A stretch of DNA of 6,826 nucleotides from Oceanospirillaceae bacterium UBA7410 (GCA_002470565.1 DKMQ01000105.1:1-6826); one strand, 5' to 3'; shown: positions 1 through 5,722, counted from the first letter of the stretch. Translations and numbers: made by a program. The notes: generated from the sequence alone by a model not told the origin.

Positions 1-593
1 GCTTTAGCCATTGCACCGTCAAGGCCAGCAGCAGAACCTGGATCAACTAGAATCCATCCTTTAGCTTCCATATCAAATGCACGGAATAAGTTAGCATTCA
101 CTTGCTGACAACCCCAACCTGCAGGACAACCTACAAAAGCACCTTTAGAAGGGTCTTCTTTAGATGGAAAAAGATCTGGACGCTCAATAATATCAAGCAC
201 AGTCTTTAGCTCTGGGTGATTAGCTAAAGTATAGCCAGGTACAACCCAACCTTCACCAGCACCCATAATAGGCTTTGGATTCATTGAATGTAGGCTGCCG
301 GCTGCAAGAGCAGCAAGTAGAGGAACCTCTACAGCTTGTGTCCATAATTCTGGTGCAATGTCTGGCACACCTTTAGTGTCCATAGAAGCGAACGTTGTTA
401 ACGTTGCGCCAGGGATCAATTCAACAGAACAACCATACCCTTCTTCAAGGATGATTTTGTCTACGTTTGCCATAAACTCGGCAGACGCCCAGTTCATCTC
501 TGCAATGGTTACGTCGCCACAAGCTGCTACAGCGCCTTGTGACATGGCAGTTGCTAGACCAGCAACAGCGATACCTTTAACAAATTTATTCAT
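1..593 (-). CDS. ProX/OpuAC-type glycine betaine (quaternary amine) ABC transporter substrate-binding protein, 3' end cut by window edge
   Basis: Translating the minus strand from the ATG at 593-591 gives 197 uninterrupted codons running off the left edge. Residues 1-23 form a Sec signal peptide: MNK start, hydrophobic core with Gly/Ala, and an AVA cleavage site. The mature part has the OpuAC-fold pattern, including a VPDIAPELW segment (77-84) and a C156-x3-W160-x-C162 motif. That motif matches, from memory, the disulfide and the betaine-cage tryptophan of E. coli ProX (Cys136, Trp140, Cys142). C25 and C55 could form a second disulfide; VAAC at 22-25 is also a possible but unlikely lipobox. 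The role inferred is periplasmic binding of glycine betaine or a related quaternary amine for an ABC importer. The start is set by GGAG at 603-600, 6 nt upstream. The permease and ATPase would lie outside to the left. It has its own 0.5-kb upstream region, so it is probably a separate transcript from the catabolic cluster. The exact ligand is not readable. Confidence 0.9.
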   Translation of the reverse strand, partial: MNKFVKGIAVAGLATAMSQGAVAACGDVTIAEMNWASAEFMANVDKIILEEGYGCSVELIPGATLTTFASMDTKGVPDIAPELWTQAVEVPLLAALAAGSLHSMNPKPIMGAGEGWVVPGYTLANHPELKTVLDIIERPDLFPSKEDPSKGAFVGCPAGWGCQQVNANLFRAFDMEAKGWILVDPGSAAGLDGAMAK

Positions 594-599
594 TTAAAA

Positions 600-603
600 C
601 TCC
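600..603 (-). promoter_or_regulatory. Ribosome binding site of the betaine-binding protein gene
   Basis: GGAG on the minus strand lies 6 nt before the ATG at 593. It is the best Shine-Dalgarno in this part of the window and fixes the start, which also gives a complete signal peptide. Confidence 0.75.
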
Positions 604-619
604 ATTATTATAATTAGAT

Positions 620-631
620 ATGATTCATCAT
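620..631. promoter_or_regulatory. Palindrome ATGAT-TC-ATCAT, candidate operator upstream of the betaine-binding protein gene
   Basis: The two 5-bp arms are perfect inverted repeats around a 2-bp centre, 27 bp upstream of the start codon. On the minus strand a weak promoter-like pair (TTGATT, 18 bp, CTTAAT; about 663-634) would place the transcription start in or next to this palindrome, where a repressor could block it. A degenerate second copy (ATGATTCATCTT) lies at 886-897. The palindrome is directly visible; the operator role and the promoter are inference. Confidence 0.35.
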
Positions 632-699
632 TAAGCGGTAATTAAAACTAACAAATCAAAAGAAAAATCACAAGACCCTTAATCGTTAGAACCTACCTG

Positions 700-727
700 T
701 GCCGCACATAGATATATAGATGCCGCA
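700..727. repeat. Two TGCCGCA repeats spaced by 21 bp
   Basis: TGCCGCA occurs at 700-706 and again at 721-727, so the copies start 21 bp apart, two helical turns, on the same face of DNA. The AT-rich, partly symmetrical CATAGATATATAGA lies between them. The complement TGCGGCA resembles TGCGGTA at 900-906 and the GCGGTA at 635-640. The spacing and the position upstream of the binding-protein gene suggest an activator or repressor site, but no known consensus was recognised. Confidence 0.4.
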
Positions 728-779
728 TTAAGTTTACTTTGCCAGGCTCAACTAAACAACCGTCATTGCTAGTTATAGT

Positions 780-798
780 GGGTGGAGGTGGGGGGGGG
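780..798 (+). repeat. G-rich tract ending in G9, possible G-quadruplex
   Basis: The plus strand carries G-runs of 3, 2, 2 and 9 separated by single bases, in an otherwise AT-rich spacer. It can form at least a two-layer quadruplex with one-base loops. In the leftward transcript it would appear as a C-tract. The G9 homopolymer is also a likely site of slippage or of sequencing error. Confidence 0.5.
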
Positions 799-965
799 TT
801 ATTGAATAATATGTGTAAAAGCTAAAGTAAAAGAAATTTGATACACCGTCGATAAGTAGGCTTTTTTTGTGCCATGTGGCCATATATGATTCATCTTTTT
901 GCGGTAGCCTAAACTGTCGAATCGAAACAAACCTCAAACGCTAAAACCTTGATGAACTTCACACT

Positions 966-975
966 GGCGCGCGCC
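966..975. repeat. GC-only palindrome GGCGCGCGCC
   Basis: A perfect 10-bp palindrome containing four alternating GC dinucleotides, in an AT-rich spacer about 120 bp past the end of the DUF1028 gene. Alternating GC can adopt Z-DNA or serve as a protein site; either function here is speculative. Confidence 0.3.
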
Positions 976-1094
976 GATATATGTGAGGTATTGATCCCAA
1001 TATTTTAACTTAAACTAAGTCACCCTTGAGGTTAATTTATGTTGGACTGACACAGAGCTTTAACTGCGTTGACCTAAATCCTTAGCCATCTATT

Positions 1095-1766
1095 TCACTC
1101 GTCTCCAGGAACTCCATAGGGTTTTGCATTTGCCGGATCTGAGGCACGGGTAATGTATGCTTGCATTTGTGGCTGATATATTTGCCACAAAGATCCTAAC
1201 TTACTAACAGGATTTTCATGCCAATCTACCCTAAGGTCTACTATGGGCCAAGCTGGACTGGCATTCACCCTCAGTCCAGCCGAATATAATGGCCCCATTT
1301 CTCCACCCGCGGCTTGCCCAGCTTCAAGAGCTGCAAGCAGGCGATCACAAAGATGTCCAGATGAAGCCTCAAAAGCCTCCACCATGGCTTGAGGCACTTT
1401 GGTATTAGACAATAAATTACCCATAGCAATACAATTTTTACCTGCTGCTCTGGCATTGATACCCAATATTTCTTTTCCACTAAACGTTTGACTTTGACCG
1501 TTTAAACCAATAACGCCAAGTTGGCGCCATTGTATATCTGTATCTGCTTCACCAAGGGCTGGTATAATGGTGTCAACGGCTTCACCGCGCTCAAGTAAAC
1601 TTAAGGCTAGGGTGCCTAAATCTGGATTGGTGATGTTTTGTGTCAAAGCAACGCCAACACCACTGCGTGTAAAAGCGCACCGACTGGCCACACAAATACT
1701 GGACGATGTGATCACACACCCTACCATGCCCGTTGTAGGGCAAACGCCTGCCAATGAAAATGTCAT
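1095..1766 (-). CDS. DUF1028 family protein, putative Ntn-hydrolase
   Basis: This 223-residue protein matches the DUF1028 family (COG3342) over its full usual length. It shows an MTFSLAG start, a CVITSSS segment (17-23), GVGVALTQN (37-44), MGNLL (115-119), a G-rich AAGGEMGPL stretch (152-160) and the DLRVDWHENP signature (177-186). The family is placed in the Ntn-hydrolase fold clan, whose members cleave amide bonds using an N-terminal Thr, Ser or Cys. Thr2 directly follows the initiator Met, so Met removal would expose a candidate nucleophile as in HslV; this is inference. No signal peptide is seen, so it is likely cytoplasmic. The start overlaps the stop of the RidA-like gene (ATGA), with GGTGG just upstream, so translation is probably coupled. 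It is the last gene of the cluster. The substrate is unknown; an amide formed earlier in the pathway is plausible. Confidence 0.88.
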   Translation of the reverse strand: MTFSLAGVCPTTGMVGCVITSSSICVASRCAFTRSGVGVALTQNITNPDLGTLALSLLERGEAVDTIIPALGEADTDIQWRQLGVIGLNGQSQTFSGKEILGINARAAGKNCIAMGNLLSNTKVPQAMVEAFEASSGHLCDRLLAALEAGQAAGGEMGPLYSAGLRVNASPAWPIVDLRVDWHENPVSKLGSLWQIYQPQMQAYITRASDPANAKPYGVPGDE

Positions 1767-2191
1767 ATAACCACCGAAGCATTGTCAGGAATGACTGCGA
1801 TAACATCGATCTCCATCAACCACTCAGGCTGCGCCAAGCCTTGGACCACCAACCCAGTTGAAATGGGATAGATTCCTTTAAACCACTGTCCAGTTTCCTG
1901 GTATACCGCTTCTCGGTACCGAGGGTCCGTGATGTATGTAGTGATTTTAACCACATGACTTAGATTGGAGCCGGCCTCTTCCAGTAATTGCTTAACGTTT
2001 GTCATCGCCTGCCTAGCTTGGGCGCCAGGGTCCCCAAGGCCGACTAGATTTCCGTCAAAATCGGTACCTACCTGGCCCCGAACATAGACTGTATTTCCTG
2101 CACGTACCGCCTGGCAGAGATCATTATCTAGCGTCTGATTTGGGTAGGTCTCTTTGGTATTAAACATTCGAATACGAGTGTGTGTTGGCAT
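1763..2191 (-). CDS. RidA (YjgF/YER057c/UK114) family protein lacking the canonical arginine
   Basis: The 142-residue product has the RidA fold pattern: AVRAGNTVYVRGQVGTD (28-44), QARQAMTNVKQLLEEAGS (58-75), VVKITTYITDPR (80-91) and a C-terminal MEIDVIAVIP (126-135) with the conserved Glu at 127. Members are small cytoplasmic trimers; archetypal RidA hydrolyses reactive enamine/imine intermediates, and RutC belongs to the same superfamily. The substrate-anchoring Arg of RidA (Arg105, in a P-x-R-S context) is replaced by Ser111 here (YPISTG, 108-113). This points to one of the uncharacterised Rid subfamilies and argues against simple imine deaminase activity. The start at 2191 has an AGAG-like site upstream; the internal Met9 has none. 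The stop codon overlaps the DUF1028 start by 4 nt, and the oxidoreductase gene ends 67 nt upstream, so it is co-transcribed. Confidence 0.9.
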   Translation of the reverse strand: MPTHTRIRMFNTKETYPNQTLDNDLCQAVRAGNTVYVRGQVGTDFDGNLVGLGDPGAQARQAMTNVKQLLEEAGSNLSHVVKITTYITDPRYREAVYQETGQWFKGIYPISTGLVVQGLAQPEWLMEIDVIAVIPDNASVVI

Positions 2192-2258
2192 AGTTAATTC
2201 TCTATTTTAATGTTCTAAAAAAATCTTTTGATCCATTAGCTGTATCTCTTTTAAAAGC

Positions 2259-3524
2259 TCACAAAGACCTATCGCGATAAGCCACATACTTATGCTGTGT
2301 GGCAATGTGGTCTGCAACATGTTTTGCATCGTGCCAGACTCCCCAAATGAAGGAAGAACCCCTTCGTGACTGCCATGGCAGCCCTACAAAATAGACCCCA
2401 GGCTCTGTGGACACTCCACGCTGGTGTTGCGGCTTGCCTTTATCATCAAATGCATTCACTTGCATCCAACTGTAATCAGCTACATAGCCTGTGGCCCAAA
2501 TAATTGAGCTGATTCCCGCCTCTACATAGTTTATTTCACGCAAAGGATTGATTAGACAATCTGGATCTTTCATCCTAATTCGGGCATCTGGATCTTCTGG
2601 GAGATCCAGTCCGTTGCGGACCACGTAGGCATCAGCTTCGTCAAGTAATTGAGAATAATAAGCATCACCCAATGCAATGTTTGAGGCAAGATCCTGATCA
2701 AAGATCACTTTATCATCTTCAAAAGATTGGGTTCTACCTGTCAGGATCACACCTTGGTGCGCCAGCTCTCTAAAATCTACCGTGTGTCCACCTTTGGCAC
2801 CCGATACAGCGATCGTAACGTGCTGTGTTCCTGGCGCAGCTGCGCTGATATCCCACTTCCCCAACACCCCTAACCACCATACAAAATCACGCTTGCGATA
2901 AGAGCGCGGAGGTCGCTCATGTGGACCTACTGAAAGATAGACTGTTTTTCCAGATTGTTGCAGCTCAGCCGCAATCTGGGCTCCCGATGAGCCTGCCCCA
3001 ACCAGTAAAACACCCCCCTTTGGTAATTGTTTAGGGTTACGATAATCAGCAGAGTGAAGTTGATATAGATCGGCGTTCTTTGGTGCGATAGAGGGGATCA
3101 CGGGGATTTGAAAGGACCCTGTGGCAGCAACCACACTTTGAGCGTCTATGAGCCCAGTAGAAGTTGTCACCAAAAAACCTGGTTTATTCAACTTACGGCA
3201 TACCTTTGTGACTGATACCCCCTCACGCACAGGCGCGTTAAATTTTTCAGCATAATCAACAAAATAATTCACAACCTGATCTTTGGTTGGAAAACCATCG
3301 CCATCGACACCTTCAAACTCTAAATTGGGAAAACGGTCGTGCCAAGCTGGGCCATTAGCTACTAGAGAATCCCATCTACCAGTGCGCCACCGCTGTGCAA
3401 TGCGGTCTCGTTCAAGCACGATGTGCTTGATACCATGATGAGTAAGGTGTTCGCTCATAGCAATCCCTGCTTGCCCCGCACCTATTACTAAAGTGTCTAT
3501 TGATTCTATCGTTTGTTTATTCAT
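2259..3524 (-). CDS. FAD/NAD(P)-dependent oxidoreductase, flavin-containing monooxygenase-like (COG2072)
   Basis: This 421-residue protein has two dinucleotide-binding motifs. GAGQAG (15-20) near the N-terminus binds FAD, followed by an acidic LERD (37-40) at the end of beta-2. GAGSSG (176-181) is for NAD(P)H. An ATGY motif (344-347) and a late GVYFVGLPW (376-384) complete the class B flavoprotein monooxygenase layout. The FMO fingerprint F-x-G-x3-H-x3-[FY] appears only partly, as LHSADY (156-161), so it is an FMO relative similar to CzcO or YUCCA-type proteins. Such enzymes hydroxylate nitrogen or sulfur, or insert oxygen next to a carbonyl. No signal or membrane segment is seen. AAGAG at 3537-3533 precedes the ATG by 8 nt. 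It lies third in the cluster, 52 nt after the M20 gene. It probably carries out an oxidation step in the pathway; the substrate is not predictable, and a plain oxidase or dehydrogenase is possible. Confidence 0.88.
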   Translation of the reverse strand: MNKQTIESIDTLVIGAGQAGIAMSEHLTHHGIKHIVLERDRIAQRWRTGRWDSLVANGPAWHDRFPNLEFEGVDGDGFPTKDQVVNYFVDYAEKFNAPVREGVSVTKVCRKLNKPGFLVTTSTGLIDAQSVVAATGSFQIPVIPSIAPKNADLYQLHSADYRNPKQLPKGGVLLVGAGSSGAQIAAELQQSGKTVYLSVGPHERPPRSYRKRDFVWWLGVLGKWDISAAAPGTQHVTIAVSGAKGGHTVDFRELAHQGVILTGRTQSFEDDKVIFDQDLASNIALGDAYYSQLLDEADAYVVRNGLDLPEDPDARIRMKDPDCLINPLREINYVEAGISSIIWATGYVADYSWMQVNAFDDKGKPQHQRGVSTEPGVYFVGLPWQSRRGSSFIWGVWHDAKHVADHIATQHKYVAYRDRSL

Positions 3525-3543
3525 ATTAATGACTCTTTTGCAC

Positions 3544-3558
3544 GCTTACAGTGTAAGC
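3544..3558. promoter_or_regulatory. 15-bp palindrome GCTTACA-G-TGTAAGC between the M20 and oxidoreductase genes
   Basis: Perfect 7-bp arms flank a single central base. In RNA it would form only a 6-bp stem with a 3-nt loop and no U-tract, so a protein-binding site or an mRNA processing/stability element fits better than a terminator. The left arm GCTTACA recurs at 5683-5689, and the inner string CAGTGTA recurs at 5701-5707, both in the divergent promoter of this same cluster. The shared words suggest one regulator, but chance cannot be excluded. Confidence 0.4.
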
Positions 3559-3576
3559 ACGTATAATGGACGACTA

Positions 3577-4752
3577 TTAATTATCCCAAACAGAGCGACT
3601 TCGCAGCTGCTCGACCAAGCGCTGCATAAAAAGCTCACATTGCCTCAGTTGCTCTAGTTCAATAAATTCGTCGGGTTTGTGCCCTTGCTCCATACTTCCA
3701 GGGCCACACACTACTGTTGGCAAACCTAAAGCATGATTAAAAAGCCCCCCTTCGGTACCAAAATTGATGCTTGCTTCGTCATTGCTGGCAGTAAGTTTTC
3801 GCACGAAATTGATCGCTTGTTTATTATCTGAGGTAACAAGTCCAGGGTACTGTGCGATGACATTTACTTCAATTGCGCAACCAGCATCTAACTTTTGCAT
3901 TTGGGTGCTGATATTTTCAGCATAGTCTTTAAAATGAGCAAGAATCTCATCTGCCGATTCAATACCAATATTACGAATTTCAAAATCAAAGGCCGTTAAA
4001 TTAGGAACTATATTGAGGGCGTTACCCCCACTAATAGTGCCAACATGCACTGTAGTGTAGGGAATGTCGTAACTTTGATCATAAGGCCCTTGATCACGCT
4101 TGGCACTTGCTAGCTGTTCCAGCCATATAATTAAGTGTGCGGCATAATTAATCGCATTAACGCCCCGTGGCGCCATTCCAGAATGGCACTCCTTGCCATG
4201 AACTGTAACTCTTACAGCAACTTTACCTTTGTGCGCCGTCACCACTTTCATAGATGTGGGCTCACCTATAATACACACACCAGGTTTAATGGGGTGCTGA
4301 GTCAAGGTCTCAATGAGACGCCTTACTCCAATGCAACCTATCTCTTCGTCAAAAGAAAAAGCCAGATGCACGGGAGTGAATAATTGCTGAGAAACAAACT
4401 GAGGAACTGCAGCTAAAACAACTGCAATAAAGCCTTTCATGTCTGCTGTTCCGCGACCATATACCAGGCCAGCTTTTTGGCTCAACTGATAAGGGTCCGT
4501 ATGCCATCGCTGTCCTAACACGGGCACAGTATCGGTATGCCCAGACAACATCACACCGGGCTTTTCCTGAGGACCAATGGTTGCAAAGAGGTTAGCCTTA
4601 GTCATCTCATCGTTATAGATGAGTTTACTAGCTACTCCATGTAACTCTAAATAGCTTTGGATGTAAGACATCAGCGCTAGATTGGACTTGCTGCTTGTGG
4701 TGTCAAAAGCTATGAGATGCTTGAGTATGTGAAGCGTAGGTGCACTTGTCAT
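3577..4752 (-). CDS. M20 family metallohydrolase, acetylornithine deacetylase (ArgE)-like
   Basis: From the chosen start this is a 391-residue M20 enzyme, the usual ArgE/DapE length. Metal and catalytic residues are in place (numbered from this start): SGHTDTVP with His72 and Asp74, GRGTADMKG with bridging Asp104, DEE with general base Glu136 and ligand Glu137, GEPT with Glu164, the dimer-domain His190 in ECHSG, and a late GHKPDE His358. It should be a cytoplasmic two-zinc (or cobalt) amidase removing an acyl group from an N-acyl amino acid or similar amide. In a catabolic cluster without arginine genes, a role in arginine synthesis is unlikely. An in-frame ATG at 4788, 2 nt after the preceding stop, would add 12 residues. 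I chose 4752 because MTSAPTLHILKHLIAFDT fits the family N-terminus and GGA lies 6 nt upstream; the longer form has no Shine-Dalgarno but could be coupled to the preceding gene. Confidence 0.9.
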   Translation of the reverse strand: MTSAPTLHILKHLIAFDTTSSKSNLALMSYIQSYLELHGVASKLIYNDEMTKANLFATIGPQEKPGVMLSGHTDTVPVLGQRWHTDPYQLSQKAGLVYGRGTADMKGFIAVVLAAVPQFVSQQLFTPVHLAFSFDEEIGCIGVRRLIETLTQHPIKPGVCIIGEPTSMKVVTAHKGKVAVRVTVHGKECHSGMAPRGVNAINYAAHLIIWLEQLASAKRDQGPYDQSYDIPYTTVHVGTISGGNALNIVPNLTAFDFEIRNIGIESADEILAHFKDYAENISTQMQKLDAGCAIEVNVIAQYPGLVTSDNKQAINFVRKLTASNDEASINFGTEGGLFNHALGLPTVVCGPGSMEQGHKPDEFIELEQLRQCELFMQRLVEQLRSRSVWDN

Positions 4753-4790
4753 AGAATATCCAGAGTCATGTGTAGCATACGAAGGCATGC

Positions 4791-5660
4791 TTAATCAGTT
4801 TGATGGTGCTTTTGTTGTTCAAAAAAAGACGCCTTATCAGGCATCTCTGGCATCTCAATATTAAAGTTTGAGGCACGAACACGGCCTGTCTTTTTGCCTC
4901 TTACAACTAGCCCGTCATATTTTGACGGTACTGGATTAGGTGACACAGGTACTGCGTCTTCGGCAGAATAGACAGAGATATGCAAAGTGCGAGGTGCACT
5001 GGACTGGTTGGCACTAGAGCCATGCAACAAGCGGGTATGCATTAGGCATACTGAACCAGCTTTACCCGTGCACAACACTGCAGATTTTTCACACTCTAAG
5101 GCTTTTTGGTTATCGATTGCGCCAGTAAACGCCCCATTATGCCATAAACTATATATAGGGCCCTTGTGGGAGTTCGGTACCACTTTTAATGGGCCATTTT
5201 CCTCAGTTACGTCATCAACCATCAGTAACGCTGTAATCAAATCGTCATTAGTGTGGGGTGTAAATGGAAAATCCTGATGCCACTTAACTACTGTTGAACT
5301 ATTAGGTAATTTGGAATTAATTTTAGCATGGTGAAATTTAACGTTAGCCCCTAATAAATCTGAGATGCAATCCGTCATTTTACTGTTCATGCTAGCATTA
5401 AAAAAAACCTCAGACACTTCAATGGGAGCGTTAATTCTACGCAGGCTTGGCTGCTCAAAGCTATGCCCTGACTCCAAATCAAACCTGGCTCGGCCATCGA
5501 TAGTCGACCCATAGGCACTGTCGTGGGCTTTACTAGCTTGCACCCAAGACGCAAACTGTGCCTGCATCGACGCTAAGTGATCACGCTCTACAACATCTTC
5601 AACCACCAAAAAACCTTGCTCCCAAAACTGATTTTTTTGGCATTGCGTTAGCACAGTCAT
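4791..5660 (-). CDS. Phytanoyl-CoA dioxygenase (PhyH) family Fe(II)/2-oxoglutarate oxygenase
   Basis: The 289-residue product carries the full iron triad of the PhyH family: His128-x-Asp130 in VKWHQDF, and distal His213 in RLLHGSS. Arg224 (PRTLHIS), eleven residues later, should bind 2-oxoglutarate. LITALLMVDDVTEENGPLKVVPNSH (141-165) is the typical core between the two halves of the site. Such enzymes hydroxylate an unactivated carbon using O2 and 2-oxoglutarate; relatives include ectoine hydroxylase EctD and several that act on small amines or betaines. It is first in the leftward cluster, so it probably starts the pathway or prepares the substrate. AGGAG at 5671-5667, 6 nt before the ATG, is the strongest ribosome site of the cluster. 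It is divergent from the LysR gene across 103 nt, the usual arrangement for a regulator and its target. The substrate is unknown. Confidence 0.9.
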   Translation of the reverse strand: MTVLTQCQKNQFWEQGFLVVEDVVERDHLASMQAQFASWVQASKAHDSAYGSTIDGRARFDLESGHSFEQPSLRRINAPIEVSEVFFNASMNSKMTDCISDLLGANVKFHHAKINSKLPNSSTVVKWHQDFPFTPHTNDDLITALLMVDDVTEENGPLKVVPNSHKGPIYSLWHNGAFTGAIDNQKALECEKSAVLCTGKAGSVCLMHTRLLHGSSANQSSAPRTLHISVYSAEDAVPVSPNPVPSKYDGLVVRGKKTGRVRASNFNIEMPEMPDKASFFEQQKHHQTD

Positions 5661-5666
5661 ATCAGG

Positions 5667-5671
5667 CTCCT
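5667..5671 (-). promoter_or_regulatory. Strong ribosome binding site of the dioxygenase gene
   Basis: AGGAG (within AAAAGGAGCC on the minus strand) lies 6 nt before the ATG at 5660. It fixes the first start of the operon and is clearly better than the sites of the later genes. Confidence 0.75.
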
Positions 5672-5692
5672 TTTATAGAAAAGCTTACAAGA

Positions 5693-5722
5693 TTGACCCC
5701 CAGTGTACCCCAAGGTTAAACT
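5693..5722 (+). promoter_or_regulatory. Candidate sigma-70 promoter of the LysR gene
   Basis: TTGACC (5693-5698) and TAAACT (5717-5722) are separated by 18 bp and match the consensus at five and four of six positions. Transcription would start near 5729, about 35 nt before the ATG. The promoter overlaps the TTGACC-N15-GGTTAA dyad, consistent with autorepression. Confidence 0.4.

Larger units (their letters stand above)
618..928. repeat. Diverged direct repeat pair (618-662 and 884-928)
   Basis: Both copies contain ATATGATTCATC, then exactly five bases, then GCGGTA (618-640 and 884-906). Weaker similarity continues for about 22 bases (shared AAACT, AATC, AAA), all without a gap. The offset is 266 bp. 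This may be an old local duplication of a regulatory segment, or two binding sites for one regulator. It is not flanked by recognisable mobile-element ends. Confidence 0.6.
594..1094. other. 501-bp intergenic region between the catabolic cluster and the betaine-binding protein gene
   Basis: No convincing gene was found on either strand; the only short frames lack a ribosome site or family resemblance. It should hold the 3' end of the leftward catabolic transcript and the promoter of the binding-protein gene. What can be seen: the diverged direct repeats (618/884), the 21-bp spaced TGCCGCA pair (700-727), the G9 tract (780-798), the palindrome GGCGCGCGCC (966-975), and a weak AT-rich hairpin ACTTA-AAC-TAAGT (1008-1020). 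The hairpin is followed, in the leftward transcript, by TAAAATATT rather than a U-run, so no classical terminator could be assigned. No riboswitch or small RNA was recognised. Confidence 0.6.

Noticed and set aside
358..597. 79-codon plus-strand frame
   Set aside because: It lies antisense to the betaine-binding protein gene, which has a signal peptide, a ribosome site and family motifs.
607..612. Perfect TATAAT on the minus strand before the binding-protein gene
   Set aside because: Transcription would begin at about 600, inside the ribosome binding site, so it cannot be the working -10 box for this start.
772..777. TATAAC -10-like box on the minus strand beside the G9 tract
   Set aside because: No -35 element at a suitable distance; the upstream bases are the C-tract.
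952..1008. 18-codon plus-strand frame starting ATGAACTTC
   Set aside because: No ribosome site and too short to support; the GC palindrome within it explains its odd composition.
1271..1806. Short frames on both strands at 1271-1480, 1567-1770 and 1591-1806
   Set aside because: They are overlaps of the DUF1028 and RidA-like genes in other frames and show no family features.
2248..2257. CTTTTAAAAG palindrome between the flavoprotein and RidA-like genes as a terminator
   Set aside because: AT-only apart from its ends, with no loop or directly following U-run; the operon seems to continue through it.
3577..4752. Naming the M20 gene argE and placing it in arginine synthesis
   Set aside because: The M20 family is broad and the neighbours are oxidative catabolic genes; no arginine gene is present.
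4135..5277. Plus-strand frames at 4135-4383 and 4987-5277
   Set aside because: They are antisense to the complete M20 and PhyH genes, whose catalytic residues are intact.
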